Shown here: in pieces, positions 37,673-47,600 of the stretch
How the letters are laid out: each line of letters begins with the position of its first letter
How positions within the stretch are numbered: the stretch's first letter is position 1
NCBI GenBank assembly: GCA_016283095.1
Contig: JAEEMG010000083.1
Coordinates: 48,871-112,870 of the forward strand
Direction: 5' to 3'
From: Paludibacteraceae bacterium
GTDB lineage: Bacteria; Bacteroidota; Bacteroidia; Bacteroidales; Paludibacteraceae
DNA: 64,000 nt
Made by a program: the position numbers and the translations under genes
The notes under the pieces: generated by a model
What the model saw: the letters and a program-made list of their open reading frames with translations, nothing else
Told to the model about the DNA's origin: nothing
Databases searched by the model: none

Positions 37673-38836
37673 ATGAATATCACACCAGCTGATAGAATTT
37701 TAGAGATTCAGGAATACTACTTCTCAAAGAAGCTTAGAGAGGTGGCTGAATTGAACGCACAAGGAAAAGATATTATTAATTTGGGTATCGGTAGCCCAGA
37801 CAAGATGCCGTCTAATGAGGCTCTTGACACTCTTAATGAAGTGGCTCACCAGCCAAATGCTCACGGATACCAGTCGTATCAGGGTATTCCAGAACTACGA
37901 AAGGCATTTTCTAATTTTTACAAGCGTTGGTATGGAGTTGACCTTGATCCCAACAAAGAGATTTTGCCTTTGATCGGTTCTAAGGAAGGTGTCTTTTTCT
38001 TGTCACTAACATTCATCAATCCAGGCGACGGTGTTTTGGTGCCAAATCCAGGTTATCCTACTTACACGTCTGCTTCCAAGATTCTTGGAGCTAGAATTAT
38101 CAACTACGATTTGAATGAGGAGAACGGTTGGCAGCCAGATTTTGAGAAGTTGGAGAAGATGGATCTCTCTGGTGTGAAGATGATGTGGACTAATTATCCT
38201 AATATGCCTACAGGAGGAAACGCACGTCGCGAGACTTTCGAAAAACTTGTGGATTTCGGACTTCGTCACAACATCATCATCGTGAATGATAATCCATACA
38301 GCTTCATCTTGAATGACAACCCTATGAGTCTGCTTTCTGTGCCACGTGCGAAAGAGTGCTGCTTTGAGTTGAATTCAACAAGTAAATCACTAAACATGCC
38401 AGGATGGAGAATCGGTATGCTTGCAGGAAATCCGGAGTTGATCTCATACGTGTTGAAGGCGAAGAGCAACGTCGACTCAGGAATGTTCAAACCTATGCAG
38501 ATGGCTGCTGCCAAAGCATTGGAGGCAGGACAAGATTGGTATGACAGTATCAATTCCGTCTACAGAGCAAGAAGAAAATATGCAGAGGCAATCTTGGATT
38601 ATATAGGATGTACTTATGATAAGAGCCAGGTCGGCTTGTTCATGTGGGGAAAGATTCCAGCAACTTACAAAAGCTGTGAAGAGGTGGCAGACAAAATCCT
38701 TTACGATTGCCGAGTGTTCGTGACTCCTGGATTCATTTTCGGAAGCAATGGAGACAGATATATTCGTATCTCTCTATGCTCAACTGAGGAAAAATTGTCG
38801 GAGGCACTTCAGAGAATTAAAGAAAACTTAAAGTAA
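37673..38836 (+). CDS. Class I/II aminotransferase of the aromatic operon
   Basis: A 387-residue PLP enzyme of fold type I. The lysine that binds PLP is in STSKSLNMPGWRIG; other family marks are NPGYPTY, YPNMPTGG and the C-terminal arginine in YIRISLC. It resembles the LL-DAP/aspartate aminotransferase branch, but its place between pheA and DAHP synthase points to transamination of phenylpyruvate, 4-hydroxyphenylpyruvate or prephenate. Which substrate it uses cannot be read. It lies 65 bp after pheA and 23 bp before the next gene. Confidence 0.9.
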   Translation: MNITPADRILEIQEYYFSKKLREVAELNAQGKDIINLGIGSPDKMPSNEALDTLNEVAHQPNAHGYQSYQGIPELRKAFSNFYKRWYGVDLDPNKEILPLIGSKEGVFFLSLTFINPGDGVLVPNPGYPTYTSASKILGARIINYDLNEENGWQPDFEKLEKMDLSGVKMMWTNYPNMPTGGNARRETFEKLVDFGLRHNIIIVNDNPYSFILNDNPMSLLSVPRAKECCFELNSTSKSLNMPGWRIGMLAGNPELISYVLKAKSNVDSGMFKPMQMAAAKALEAGQDWYDSINSVYRARRKYAEAILDYIGCTYDKSQVGLFMWGKIPATYKSCEEVADKILYDCRVFVTPGFIFGSNGDRYIRISLCSTEEKLSEALQRIKENLK

Positions 38837-38859
38837 AATAGAAAAAAAAGAATAAACAT

Positions 38860-39921
38860 ATGGAACTAAAAAAGATAAATTTAGCAGGCGCATGTGAAAG
38901 CCGTCCAATGGTGATCGCTGGTCCATGTAGCGCAGAGACAGAAGAGCAGACAATCAATACCGCTCGTCAGCTACACGCACAGGGAATTAAAATTTTCCGT
39001 GCAGGAGTTTGGAAACCACGTACAAAACCAGGTGGTTTCGAGGGAAATGGAGAGCCAGCATTGGAGTGGTTGAAGGAGGTTAAGAAGGAGACGGGAATGT
39101 ACGTTTCTACAGAGGTTGCTACTGCCAAGCATGTAGAGTTGGCATTGAAGTATGGAATTGACCTTCTTTGGGTAGGTGCCCGCACAACAGTCGATCCGTT
39201 CGCAGTACAGGAGATCGCCGATACATTGAAGGGTGTTGATATCCCAGTGTTGGTAAAGAATCCTGTAAATCCAGATTTGGAGTTGTGGATCGGAGCTTTG
39301 GAGCGTTTGAACAACGCTGGTATCACTCAGCTTGGAGCAATCCACCGAGGATTCAGCTCTTACGATAAGAAGCTATACCGTAACCTTCCACAGTGGCACA
39401 TTCCAATCGAGTTGCACCGTCGTCTTCCTGATTTGCCTATCGTTTGTGACCCTAGCCATATTTCAGGTCGTCGTGATCTTATCGCTCCACTTTGTCAGCA
39501 GGCTATGGACCTTCAGTTCAGCGGTTTGATCATCGAAAGCCACTGTGATCCAGACAAGGCTTGGTCAGACGCATCACAGCAGATTACACCTGAGGTTCTA
39601 GCGTTGATTCTAAACAACCTTGTAGTACGTACAACAAACGCATCTACAGAGAACATCACAGCACTTCGTAAGCAGATCGACGAAATTGATATGTCAGTTC
39701 TTGAGATCTTGGCTAAGAGAATGAGAATCTCACGTGAGATCGGTCAGTACAAGAAGGAGCATGACATGCCAATCCTTCAGAGCAAACGTTACGATGAGAT
39801 CATCTCTAAGAGAGTTGCAGATGGTAAGTCAATGTCAATGGGTGAGGAATTCTTGAATACAATTTTTGAGGCCATCCATGCAGAGTCTGTTCGTCAGCAG
39901 ATGGAGATCATGAACAAGTAA
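38860..39921 (+). CDS. Bifunctional DAHP synthase/chorismate mutase
   Basis: 353 residues. The N-terminal part (about 1-262) is a KDO8P-type DAHP synthase: VIAGPCSAETEEQ, FRAGVWKPRTKPGGFEG, IHRGFSSYDK, CDPSHISGRRD and IIESHCDPDKAWSD. It joins phosphoenolpyruvate and erythrose 4-phosphate at the entry to the shikimate pathway. The C-terminal 85 residues are an AroQ-type chorismate mutase (LRKQIDEIDMSVLEILAKRM...SREIGQYKKEH). The fusion links the first and the branch-point step and in other Bacteroidota allows feedback through the mutase domain. Both active sites look intact. Confidence 0.95.
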   Translation: MELKKINLAGACESRPMVIAGPCSAETEEQTINTARQLHAQGIKIFRAGVWKPRTKPGGFEGNGEPALEWLKEVKKETGMYVSTEVATAKHVELALKYGIDLLWVGARTTVDPFAVQEIADTLKGVDIPVLVKNPVNPDLELWIGALERLNNAGITQLGAIHRGFSSYDKKLYRNLPQWHIPIELHRRLPDLPIVCDPSHISGRRDLIAPLCQQAMDLQFSGLIIESHCDPDKAWSDASQQITPEVLALILNNLVVRTTNASTENITALRKQIDEIDMSVLEILAKRMRISREIGQYKKEHDMPILQSKRYDEIISKRVADGKSMSMGEEFLNTIFEAIHAESVRQQMEIMNK

Positions 39922-39930
39922 GAGATAATG

Positions 39931-39971
39931 ATTAAGAGTTAGTGGTTGCTTGACAATTGCTAACTCTTAAT
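39931..39971 (+). repeat. Perfect 12-bp inverted repeat before tyrA
   Basis: ATTAAGAGTTAG (39931-39942) and CTAACTCTTAAT (39960-39971) are exact complements separated by 17 nt. No T-run follows, so a plain terminator is unlikely. Inside an operon it could mark an RNA processing site or adjust tyrA expression. Confidence 0.7.
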
Positions 39972-40027
39972 TGTGTTAAATAGGTAGATTTTATTCTTAA
40001 CATTTAATTCTTAATTCTACATAAGAA

Positions 40028-40801
40028 ATGCGTATTTTAATTCTTGGTGCGGGAAAGATGGGTACATTCCTAACGGATGTACTTTGCATGAAGCACGACG
40101 TAGCGCTTTATGATAAGGATTCGAAGAAATTGCGTTTTGTGTTCAACACTCAGCGTATGACATCGCTTGAGGAGGTTAAGGCGTTCAAGCCAGAACTTCT
40201 TATCAATGCAGTAACAGTGAAGTATACAATCCAGGCGTTTGAAGAGGTTATGCCATATTTGCCAAAAGATTGTATCATTTCAGATATATCATCAGTGAAG
40301 ACGACGTTGCCAGACTTCTATGCGAAATGTGGATTCCGCTTCGTCTCTACTCACCCGATGTTTGGACCAACATTCGCAAGCTTGTCTGATCTTCGTACAC
40401 AGAATGCTATAATCATTGCGGAGAGTGACTGTTTGGGAAAGGCATTTTTCAAGGATTTGTACAACTCTTTGCATCTTAACCTATTCGAGTATACGTTTAA
40501 GGAGCATGATGAGACAATGGCATATTGCTTGTCAATTCCATTCGCGTCGACGTTGGCGTTCGCGTCTGTGATGAAGCATCAGGATGCACCAGGTACAACA
40601 TTCAAACGTCACATGGCAATCGCAGAGGGAGTGTTGTCGGAAGACAATTTCTTGATCTCTGAGATCTTGTTTAATCCAAATTCAACAAAGCAGCTTGCAC
40701 TTATTCAGGAGCAACTTTCGGAGCTTCAGGAGATAGTTAAGAGCAAGGACTACGACAGAATGTTGGCGTATTTGAATCAAGCTCGTGAGAACATCAAATA
40801 A
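40028..40801 (+). CDS. tyrA: Prephenate dehydrogenase
   Basis: A 257-residue NAD(P)-dependent enzyme making 4-hydroxyphenylpyruvate for tyrosine. The Rossmann motif is ILGAGKMGTFLTDVL, followed by DISSVK (inner strand) and the catalytic region STHPMFGPTFASL with the essential histidine. There is no ACT domain, so feedback must come from elsewhere, for example the leader attenuator. The 106-bp gap before it contains a perfect inverted repeat. Last gene of the operon; a strong terminator follows. Confidence 0.93.
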   Translation: MRILILGAGKMGTFLTDVLCMKHDVALYDKDSKKLRFVFNTQRMTSLEEVKAFKPELLINAVTVKYTIQAFEEVMPYLPKDCIISDISSVKTTLPDFYAKCGFRFVSTHPMFGPTFASLSDLRTQNAIIIAESDCLGKAFFKDLYNSLHLNLFEYTFKEHDETMAYCLSIPFASTLAFASVMKHQDAPGTTFKRHMAIAEGVLSEDNFLISEILFNPNSTKQLALIQEQLSELQEIVKSKDYDRMLAYLNQARENIK

Positions 40802-40824
40802 TAGAACAAAACTTTAATAAGAAG

Positions 40825-40860
40825 GAAATGTGTCCGACAGATGTCGGGCACATTTTTTTT
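40825..40860 (+). terminator. Terminator of the aromatic operon
   Basis: AAATGTGTCCGACA and TGTCGGGCACATTT pair with one mismatch around a tiny loop, followed by a run of eight T. It lies 24 bp after the tyrA stop. Confidence 0.92.
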
Positions 40861-40861
40861 A

Positions 40862-41345
40862 ATAAAAACAAAAAGGCTCGTCTACTTAAAACTTTATTCT
40901 TTGCGAAAATATTCGTTTTTACGCTTTTGTTAAGTTGTCATATCTTATCATAATCTTGTAAAATCTCTTCAAACGAGAAAAAATGCCCATTTCATCGACT
41001 TTTTATTGATGCCTTTAAATTAATTTTGCTCTCGGGTTTCAGAAAAATATGAATGAATCTACTACAAAATGTTTACTGAAACTGATAACCAAAATCTATC
41101 TTTGTATCATCAAAAACAAAGAAATTGGCAGACGTTTATTCGGGGTCTTACTTTTTATTATTGATAGTATGATTTCTAATAATTGTCAATAACTGATGAT
41201 TGAGATAGTGTTAATAGGTTGAAAGAGTGCTGGTTTTTATTGTAAGAATAGATCAGCATGATTGACAGAAATATAGAATTTGAATAATGTGTTAGATTGA
41301 GTATATTTAGGCATCATTGGCCGTGAGGTTAATGGTGTGGAGAAT
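40862..41345. other. Intergenic region with a possible small transcription unit
   Basis: AT-rich stretch between tyrA and the AraC-type gene. TAATTTTG at 41021-41028 is a -7 box. A 47-codon frame (41049-41192, starting MNESTTKCLLKLITKIYL, hydrophobic in its second half) follows, and a terminator-like hairpin lies at 41346-41371. These could form a small RNA or small-protein gene. A second -7-like box inside the frame and the base composition make a chance origin quite possible, so it is not called as a CDS. Confidence 0.25.
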
Positions 41346-41379
41346 GAGGCCAGACTAATTAGTTTGGTCTCTACTTTTT
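41346..41379 (+). terminator. Terminator of an unassigned transcript
   Basis: GAGGCCAGAC (41346-41355) pairs with GTTTGGTCTC (41362-41371) using two wobble pairs, followed by a T-run. It lies more than 500 bp after tyrA, which already has a terminator, so it probably ends a separate transcript. Confidence 0.6.
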
Positions 41380-41491
41380 TTATAGTAAACTGATTTTGCC
41401 TGAATTTTGCCAGCATATATAGAATATAGCGGAGAAAATATAAAGTTCAAAATGTTTTATTTTGCTGTTTTTTTATATATTTGCCTTGACT

Positions 41492-42643
41492 ATGGAAAAC
41501 ACAAAGGGTAAGTATTGGACCAAAATCGCAATCATGGCAGCGATTCCAGCTGTTTTAGTTGGAATTATTTACCTGTCTACATTGTTGACACCAACCATAG
41601 ATTTGTTGGATGATACAAAGGATTTCAAAATCGACCGTCAGATAGATGCGGGAGACGGTGGAAATTCAGAATGTAGATTGGAAAAAACTGCTGAAGGTGT
41701 GGATATGATATTCACGCTCAGGTCGTCGTTTGCCTATCCGTATGTCGGTATGGAGATCCATAAAGATGACTATTCAACTTTTCCAATAGAAGATTATGTA
41801 GTCGAAGCAGTCATTGAGAGCGATGAGGATATGCGTTTTTCTGTGAGATTGCAGGAAGAGTTTAACTTTGGCGACAAGGGAATAGCTCATCCTACTGCCG
41901 TCTACTCATTTTTGTTGAAAAAAGGCAATAATGAGTTTGAAATCCCAGTTGAAGAGATTAAAGATATTCCGGAGTGGTGGTATGCGTCATATCCGCATTG
42001 GACCACTGATATCCAGAAGATGAAGTATGAGAACATAAAGATCATATGGCTGACTGCGGATAATTCGAATGAGAAGGATGTAGAGCATAGGGTAAAGGTG
42101 AAGAGCCTTCGTTTGGTGCCGGTCGCATGTAAGGATTTCTTATCGGATGTGATTACGGTGATGCTTGCGTTTTGGGCTATCTTGGCTATAGTTGCTCTTT
42201 ATCTCCGTCGAAACAACATTTCTGAGGAAGAAAAAGAAAAGGGAAAGGAGCAGCAAGTAGTGTATGTGCCATACGAAAAACTTGATACAGAAAAAGATAC
42301 GATTAATTTGAAGGATGAGATCCTGACGTTTATTGGAAAGAATTATCCAAATCCGGAGTTGAAACTTGCTGACGTTGCAAAAGCTTTGTCGATGGCAGAA
42401 GACAGGACTTCAGAAGAAATACGTATTGCTACAGGAAAGTCTTTCAAGGCTTATCTTAACACAATACGAATTGAGGAATCCAAACGTCTGTTAAAGAATA
42501 CAGCGATGCACATTTCTGAAATAGCATTCTCTGTGGGATATAATAATGTCCAGCATTTCAACCGAGTGTTTAAAGAGAGTGTAGGTGTCGCTCCTGGTAC
42601 ATTTAGAGACGGATCGACTAATAATGAAGGTGCAGAGGTTTAG
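41492..42643 (+). CDS. Membrane-spanning AraC-family regulator
   Basis: 383 residues. One helix near the N-terminus (IAIMAAIPAVLVGIIYLS, about 11-28) and a second near 223-242 (VITVMLAFWAILAIVALYL) enclose an extracytoplasmic domain of about 190 residues, with beta-rich segments (YPYVGMEIHKDDYS, IKIIWLTADN, VKSLRLVPV) like carbohydrate-binding jelly rolls. The cytoplasmic C-terminus (about 280-375) is a two-helix-turn-helix AraC domain (LKLADVAKALSMAEDRTSEEIR, HISEIAFSVGYNNVQHFNRVFK). It would sense a ligand outside and bind DNA inside without phosphorelay. Targets are unknown; the flippase downstream is a candidate. A -7 box TATATTTG (41476-41483) makes the mRNA almost leaderless. Confidence 0.85.
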   Translation: MENTKGKYWTKIAIMAAIPAVLVGIIYLSTLLTPTIDLLDDTKDFKIDRQIDAGDGGNSECRLEKTAEGVDMIFTLRSSFAYPYVGMEIHKDDYSTFPIEDYVVEAVIESDEDMRFSVRLQEEFNFGDKGIAHPTAVYSFLLKKGNNEFEIPVEEIKDIPEWWYASYPHWTTDIQKMKYENIKIIWLTADNSNEKDVEHRVKVKSLRLVPVACKDFLSDVITVMLAFWAILAIVALYLRRNNISEEEKEKGKEQQVVYVPYEKLDTEKDTINLKDEILTFIGKNYPNPELKLADVAKALSMAEDRTSEEIRIATGKSFKAYLNTIRIEESKRLLKNTAMHISEIAFSVGYNNVQHFNRVFKESVGVAPGTFRDGSTNNEGAEV

Positions 42644-42663
42644 TTTTTATATAATAAGCATTG

Positions 42664-42707
42664 CAGAATAAGATTTTTATAGATAGTGAAAATCTTATTC
42701 TGTTTTT
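42664..42707 (+). terminator. Terminator of the AraC-type gene
   Basis: CAGAATAAGATTTT (42664-42677) and AAAATCTTATTCTG (42689-42702) form a perfect 14-bp stem followed by five T. Confidence 0.9.
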
Positions 42708-42790
42708 ATTTTGTTTTGAATAATTATTTGTGTCGGAGCGCATCTAATTGCAAAAAAGCGTAATTTTGCATAAAACAAAGAACAGAGAAA

Positions 42791-44272
42791 ATGGCAGAAA
42801 TGAAAAATCTAGCCCGTCAGACAGCAGTCTACGGCATCAGCAACATCCTTGGAAAATTTCTTAATTGGTTGCTTGTCCCACTTTACACTTATGTGCTAAC
42901 TTCAAGTGCTGAATATGGAGTAGTTACGAATCTATATGCGTGGACCGCACTTTTACTAGTGATCCTGACATACGGAATGGAGACGGGATTTTTCCGTTTT
43001 GCTAACAAAGAGAACGCTGACGCCCAGAAAGTGTTTGGAACGGTGCTCGCTTCTATCACTGTGACATCGGCAATCTTCGCTATGCTGGTGATGATGTTTT
43101 CTGAAGATGTGGCTGTATGGCTTGGCTATTCGTCGCATCCTGAATATGTTACGATGATGGGAATCATTGTGGCGATCGATGCCGTCGGCACTATTCCATT
43201 CGCGTATCTAAGATATGAGAATAAAGCAGGAAAGTTTGCGATTTTCAAACTGTTGATGATTATTGTAAATATTGCCGCAAATCTGTTCTTCTTGGTTCTT
43301 TGTCCGATATTGAAGAACAAATATGGATTTGAACTGCCATTCTACGATGAGAATTATGGAGTGGGGTATATCTTTGTTTCGAATTTGATATCAACTCTTT
43401 TTGTTACATTGCTTCTGTTGCCGGAGATTCGTAAGGCAGGCAGACCTGATGCCGCATTACTTAAGAAGATTTTGAATTATTCGTTGCCTTTGTTGTTCCT
43501 TGGAATAGCTGGAATCATGAATCAAACGATAGACAAGATAATATTCCCATATTTGATGCCGGATAGGGCGGTGGCAGAGTCGGAACTGGGAATATATGGA
43601 GCCTGCTTTAAGGTCGCGATGGTGATGATGGTGTTCACACAGGCATTCCGTTATGCATATGAACCGTTTGTGTTCGCACAAAGCAAAGGCGAGGACAAAA
43701 AAGTGCAATATAGTTTGGCGATGAAATACTATGTGATTTTTGCATTGTTGATAGCGTTGGGCATGTCACTCTTTATGGATGTGTTTGCGTTGTTGGTTTC
43801 GCCATCTTATAGAGTAGGTATGGCGATAGTTCCGTTAGTACTGCTTACATACTTGTTTCAGGGAGTCTATTTCAACTTGTCAATTTGGTATAAACTGACG
43901 GATCGCACATATTGGGGAGCTATAATGTCGACTATTGGACTTGTGATCACATTGATTGTTAACATAGCATTAGTTCCAGAATTCAGTTATTATGGATCAG
44001 CAATCGCGTCTTTCCTATGCTATTTATGTGTTACGATTGTGTCATATATAATGTCACAAAAGTACTTCCCTATTGATTACGACAATAAGAGTATGGCAAT
44101 TTATCTTATGTTGGCGTTAGGATTGTATGCGATATTCTATTTCTTTGCTCCGGATGATATGATAATCAGATTATTGCTATCGACGGTGTTGTTGATAGTC
44201 TATATTATTGTATTGTTTAGAAGAGATTTCCCAGCGTCGTCGCTGCCTGTTGTTGGCAAATATTTTAGATAA
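42791..44272 (+). CDS. Wzx-like oligosaccharide flippase
   Basis: A 493-residue polytopic membrane protein with about 14 hydrophobic segments and no signal peptide. The N-terminus NLARQTAVYGISNILGKFLNW and the helix 7 region YSLPLLFLGIAGIMNQTIDKIIFPYL follow the polysaccharide biosynthesis (Wzx/RfbX) branch of the MOP superfamily. Such proteins flip lipid-linked oligosaccharides across the inner membrane for O-antigen, capsule or other glycans. No glycosyltransferases lie next to it; the GT4 gene and rfbB elsewhere in the window may supply related glycans. It has its own -7 type box (TAATTTTG, near 42761) and a terminator. Confidence 0.88.
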   Translation: MAEMKNLARQTAVYGISNILGKFLNWLLVPLYTYVLTSSAEYGVVTNLYAWTALLLVILTYGMETGFFRFANKENADAQKVFGTVLASITVTSAIFAMLVMMFSEDVAVWLGYSSHPEYVTMMGIIVAIDAVGTIPFAYLRYENKAGKFAIFKLLMIIVNIAANLFFLVLCPILKNKYGFELPFYDENYGVGYIFVSNLISTLFVTLLLLPEIRKAGRPDAALLKKILNYSLPLLFLGIAGIMNQTIDKIIFPYLMPDRAVAESELGIYGACFKVAMVMMVFTQAFRYAYEPFVFAQSKGEDKKVQYSLAMKYYVIFALLIALGMSLFMDVFALLVSPSYRVGMAIVPLVLLTYLFQGVYFNLSIWYKLTDRTYWGAIMSTIGLVITLIVNIALVPEFSYYGSAIASFLCYLCVTIVSYIMSQKYFPIDYDNKSMAIYLMLALGLYAIFYFFAPDDMIIRLLLSTVLLIVYIIVLFRRDFPASSLPVVGKYFR

Positions 44273-44306
44273 TTCTTATTATATATGTATTATGGATGTA
44301 TTATGG

Positions 44307-44335
44307 AAAAGACGGGAGAAATCTCGTCTTTTTTG
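44307..44335 (+). terminator. Terminator of the flippase gene
   Basis: AAAAGACGGGA and TCTCGTCTTTT pair with one mismatch around AAA, followed by T residues. Confidence 0.85.
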
Positions 44336-44606
44336 TTTTGTGAAGAATATGCATGATGTGAATATTTATACTGAAGTCCTATATTAACGTCTATTTACAA
44401 AGTTTTACAAAAAAGTTAAAATACTATGTTGTTGAGCAACTAAATGTTACATTTATGTTTAAATAAACCCGAAATAATCGTTAATAAACTTTAAATGTTA
44501 TGATTTTTTGTTATTTTAGCGACCGCTTTGGAGTGTGTCTTATTCTGAAGTATGTATGAAAATAGAAAATAAAAAACAAAACAAAGATATCTCTAATATC
44601 TAAGAT
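44336..44606. other. Upstream region of the adhesin operon
   Basis: About 270 bp of AT-rich DNA. No open frame or RNA fold stands out. It must contain the promoter of the adhesin operon, but no TAnnTTTG box at a good distance is evident. Confidence 0.4.
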
Positions 44607-47600
44607 ATGAAAAACTTAATATCTTATAAAAAGTCCGGTCTGAATGCTTTGCGAAAGGCATTTTCATTAATTGTAGTATTGTGTGCGTACCTTCAAAGTG
44701 TTAATTCGCAGGAATTTATAGTGGAAGGATGGTATCAAGTATCAGAAAGTGAATCACGTGTTGTACCTGTTGATGCGTGTGGAGCTGTATACCATGCCTA
44801 TATTACGCCGAGCTCTTCTTCGGACGCAAAATTTGCAATCAAGTATGCAAATGTGAAAGGAGGAATCAAGGCGGTAAATTCTTCGATAAGTACTTCAGAT
44901 TTGATAGCGGAGAATGATTATCAAGGTAAAGGTTTGTGTCAGTTTACAATCCCTTCTGGCAGTAGTTTGAGAGAGTTCTATTTGGATATGACAAAATCTC
45001 CAATAGCAGTGTCAGCGTCAGCTCCTGTAGGTGTTGATGCCATTACTATTTCAACAGAATCGAGATCATCTGTGAATTTAGGTTCGACAATCAAGTTTAC
45101 TTCATTATTCTGTTCTTCAAAGTCTAATACAGATCTAAGTTACTCATGGCAGATTAGTAAGGATGGAGAGACTTGGATTAAGCCAAGTTCAACATATACA
45201 GAGAAAGAATTTGAATATACAGTTTTGTCTGACATTAAGTATGTCAGATGTGAGGCGACATATACTGATCCTTCCGGCGACAGTCAGTCAATCACATCTA
45301 ATGTGATAGAATTAACATTAAATGATCCGACATTCAATGTCCAGATTATAGGAGAAGGGGTTAGGGATATAAATAAGTCTGAGAAAGAAGTTCCTTCTTG
45401 GCATGATGTGGTAATCAAGATGATTGATCTTCCGTCTCAGAATGTGTCTAATCCAAAGATTTCGTTTAAGCCATTGGGAAGTGATGAAAGTTACAAACCA
45501 TTGGATGCTGCTGTGCTCAATGATGATAAGATGAGTTGGAGCTTGTATGCCAACAAGAGTGGAAAGATGCGTATTGAAGTTGATGTAGAGGTTCCTGCTT
45601 CAGACGGAACATCAACAACAGTCACTTTGAAGAAAGAGTTTTTATTCCGTTTGGTATATTCTCCAGATAAAGATGATGCAGTACAGGAGTTGTTCTACGA
45701 TGACTTCGGATATTTTGTAGGAAATGAATACCATTATGTGAAGTATGAAAACGGAACGCCAGTAGATCAGGATGCAGTAGAAACACTAAGTACGAAATTG
45801 CCTGAAAATGTAGAATGGATGGATGATAAAAATGGATTTATCAAAGAGCATTCGTTTGCATTGGAAGATCCAAGAACGGATTATAGTTCGATATTGGAGG
45901 ATGGTAAAATTAATATAGACAGATGCTGGTCAATGTCAGAGGATAATCGACCATATAGATGTTGGTGTGAGAATGGTTTCCGTGTGGAAGATGGTTATTA
46001 TGCATTCGTCTCAAATCCAGCCATGGCAGATGGTGGAGCAAAATCTAGTGGAGAAAATGACTATTGGAATGGTACTGACCATACAGGAAATACAGATGGA
46101 ACTAAGCATGGAGCCATGTTGATGGTGAACTGTGCAAAAAATGCGTTGGATGCTGTTATATATGAGAGAGATTTCGAGATCACAGGTGAGTGTGCCAATG
46201 TGATGGTGCTTTTCTCTGCTTTTGTAAGTAATGCACAGGGCATTATTCCTGAAGGAGGAGCTACTACTCCAGTGAACGTTCGTATGGATATTTATGAGAA
46301 GGGAGGAACACAAGTTCTTACTTCAATCGAGTCTGGAGATGTGATAACAAGAAATTATGGAGCAAATTCATGGTCAAATTTGACGGCATTGTTCCCATTG
46401 TCGAATAAAGACAATACAAATGGATCTAAGTTCTATACTTTGAAGATTACAAACAATGCTCCTTCAGGAAGTGGTAATGATATTTTGCTTGATGATATCT
46501 CACTAAAGGTTTGTTTCCCTGAAATCGAGGTTAAGGCAAATGTCACAGCGGATGAGACTCTTGACGAGCACAATATTGTGATTTGTGGTAAGAGCAAGAA
46601 TTTGACTTTGACTGCGTTCAACCGTGCAGGTATCGAAAACTATATTCCTACTCCATATTATTTGTTCCAGTATTTTGACGATACTGACAGCACTTGGAAA
46701 AATCTTCCAAAGGGAGTAGAGTCGACAGAGTCTGCAATCTCAGAGGATCCAACAATGGATATCAAACTTAGCAAGAAGGATTTCAGTGGAGACACTAAGT
46801 TCCGTGTTGTTGTTGGTAACTCAAAAGAGACAATTCAGAAGTTAGTTACAGAGGGTATTGCTAAGCCAAACTGTATGTACACTTACGCCATTTCGGAAGA
46901 TTTCCATGTGAAGTTCAATCCAGTAGGTGAAGATTTGGATTTGTTCGGATGTATCGGTGAGACAATTGATGTTAATGCTGACGCTAATGGACGTCCTACA
47001 ATCGAATGGATAGACTATTCAGGAAAGGCGTTGACAACAAATGATTCTATCACAAGTATAAATAAAGACAAGTTGACATTTGTGATTCCAGAGTCAATCT
47101 TGAAATCTAACAACAAGTCGGATACATTATATATGATCGCTACAACTGAAGGTGGACTTTGTTCGGATACTCAGATTGTATCAATCACTAAGTATGACGA
47201 TTTGGATTTCAATATAGAGAATGATACATTCTATTGCGAGTTCGACAAATCATTAAAGGCTGTCGATCTTTATCCTACAAGTGGAATCAACTATGTATGG
47301 AAACTGAAGGGGTCTAATTTGGAGGATCAGACAGGATCTGAATACAAGGTCTTGAAATCTAATCCTGAGATTTTCGACAATACTGTGACTGTGACAGGTA
47401 CAGCTGATAAGTTCTGTCCAACAACTAAGACTGCAGATTTCAGCATCTACCGTCGTTACAAATTGGATTTGACAGTTGATGTTGAAGGTGCTAGCGAAAA
47501 GGTAGCTAATATATGTTTGCCTACCGACGGTGAAAGCACTTCCCGCGTCGACTTGAAAGTTAAAAAGGTTTACGCAGACGGATCTAATCCATCTTATGCG

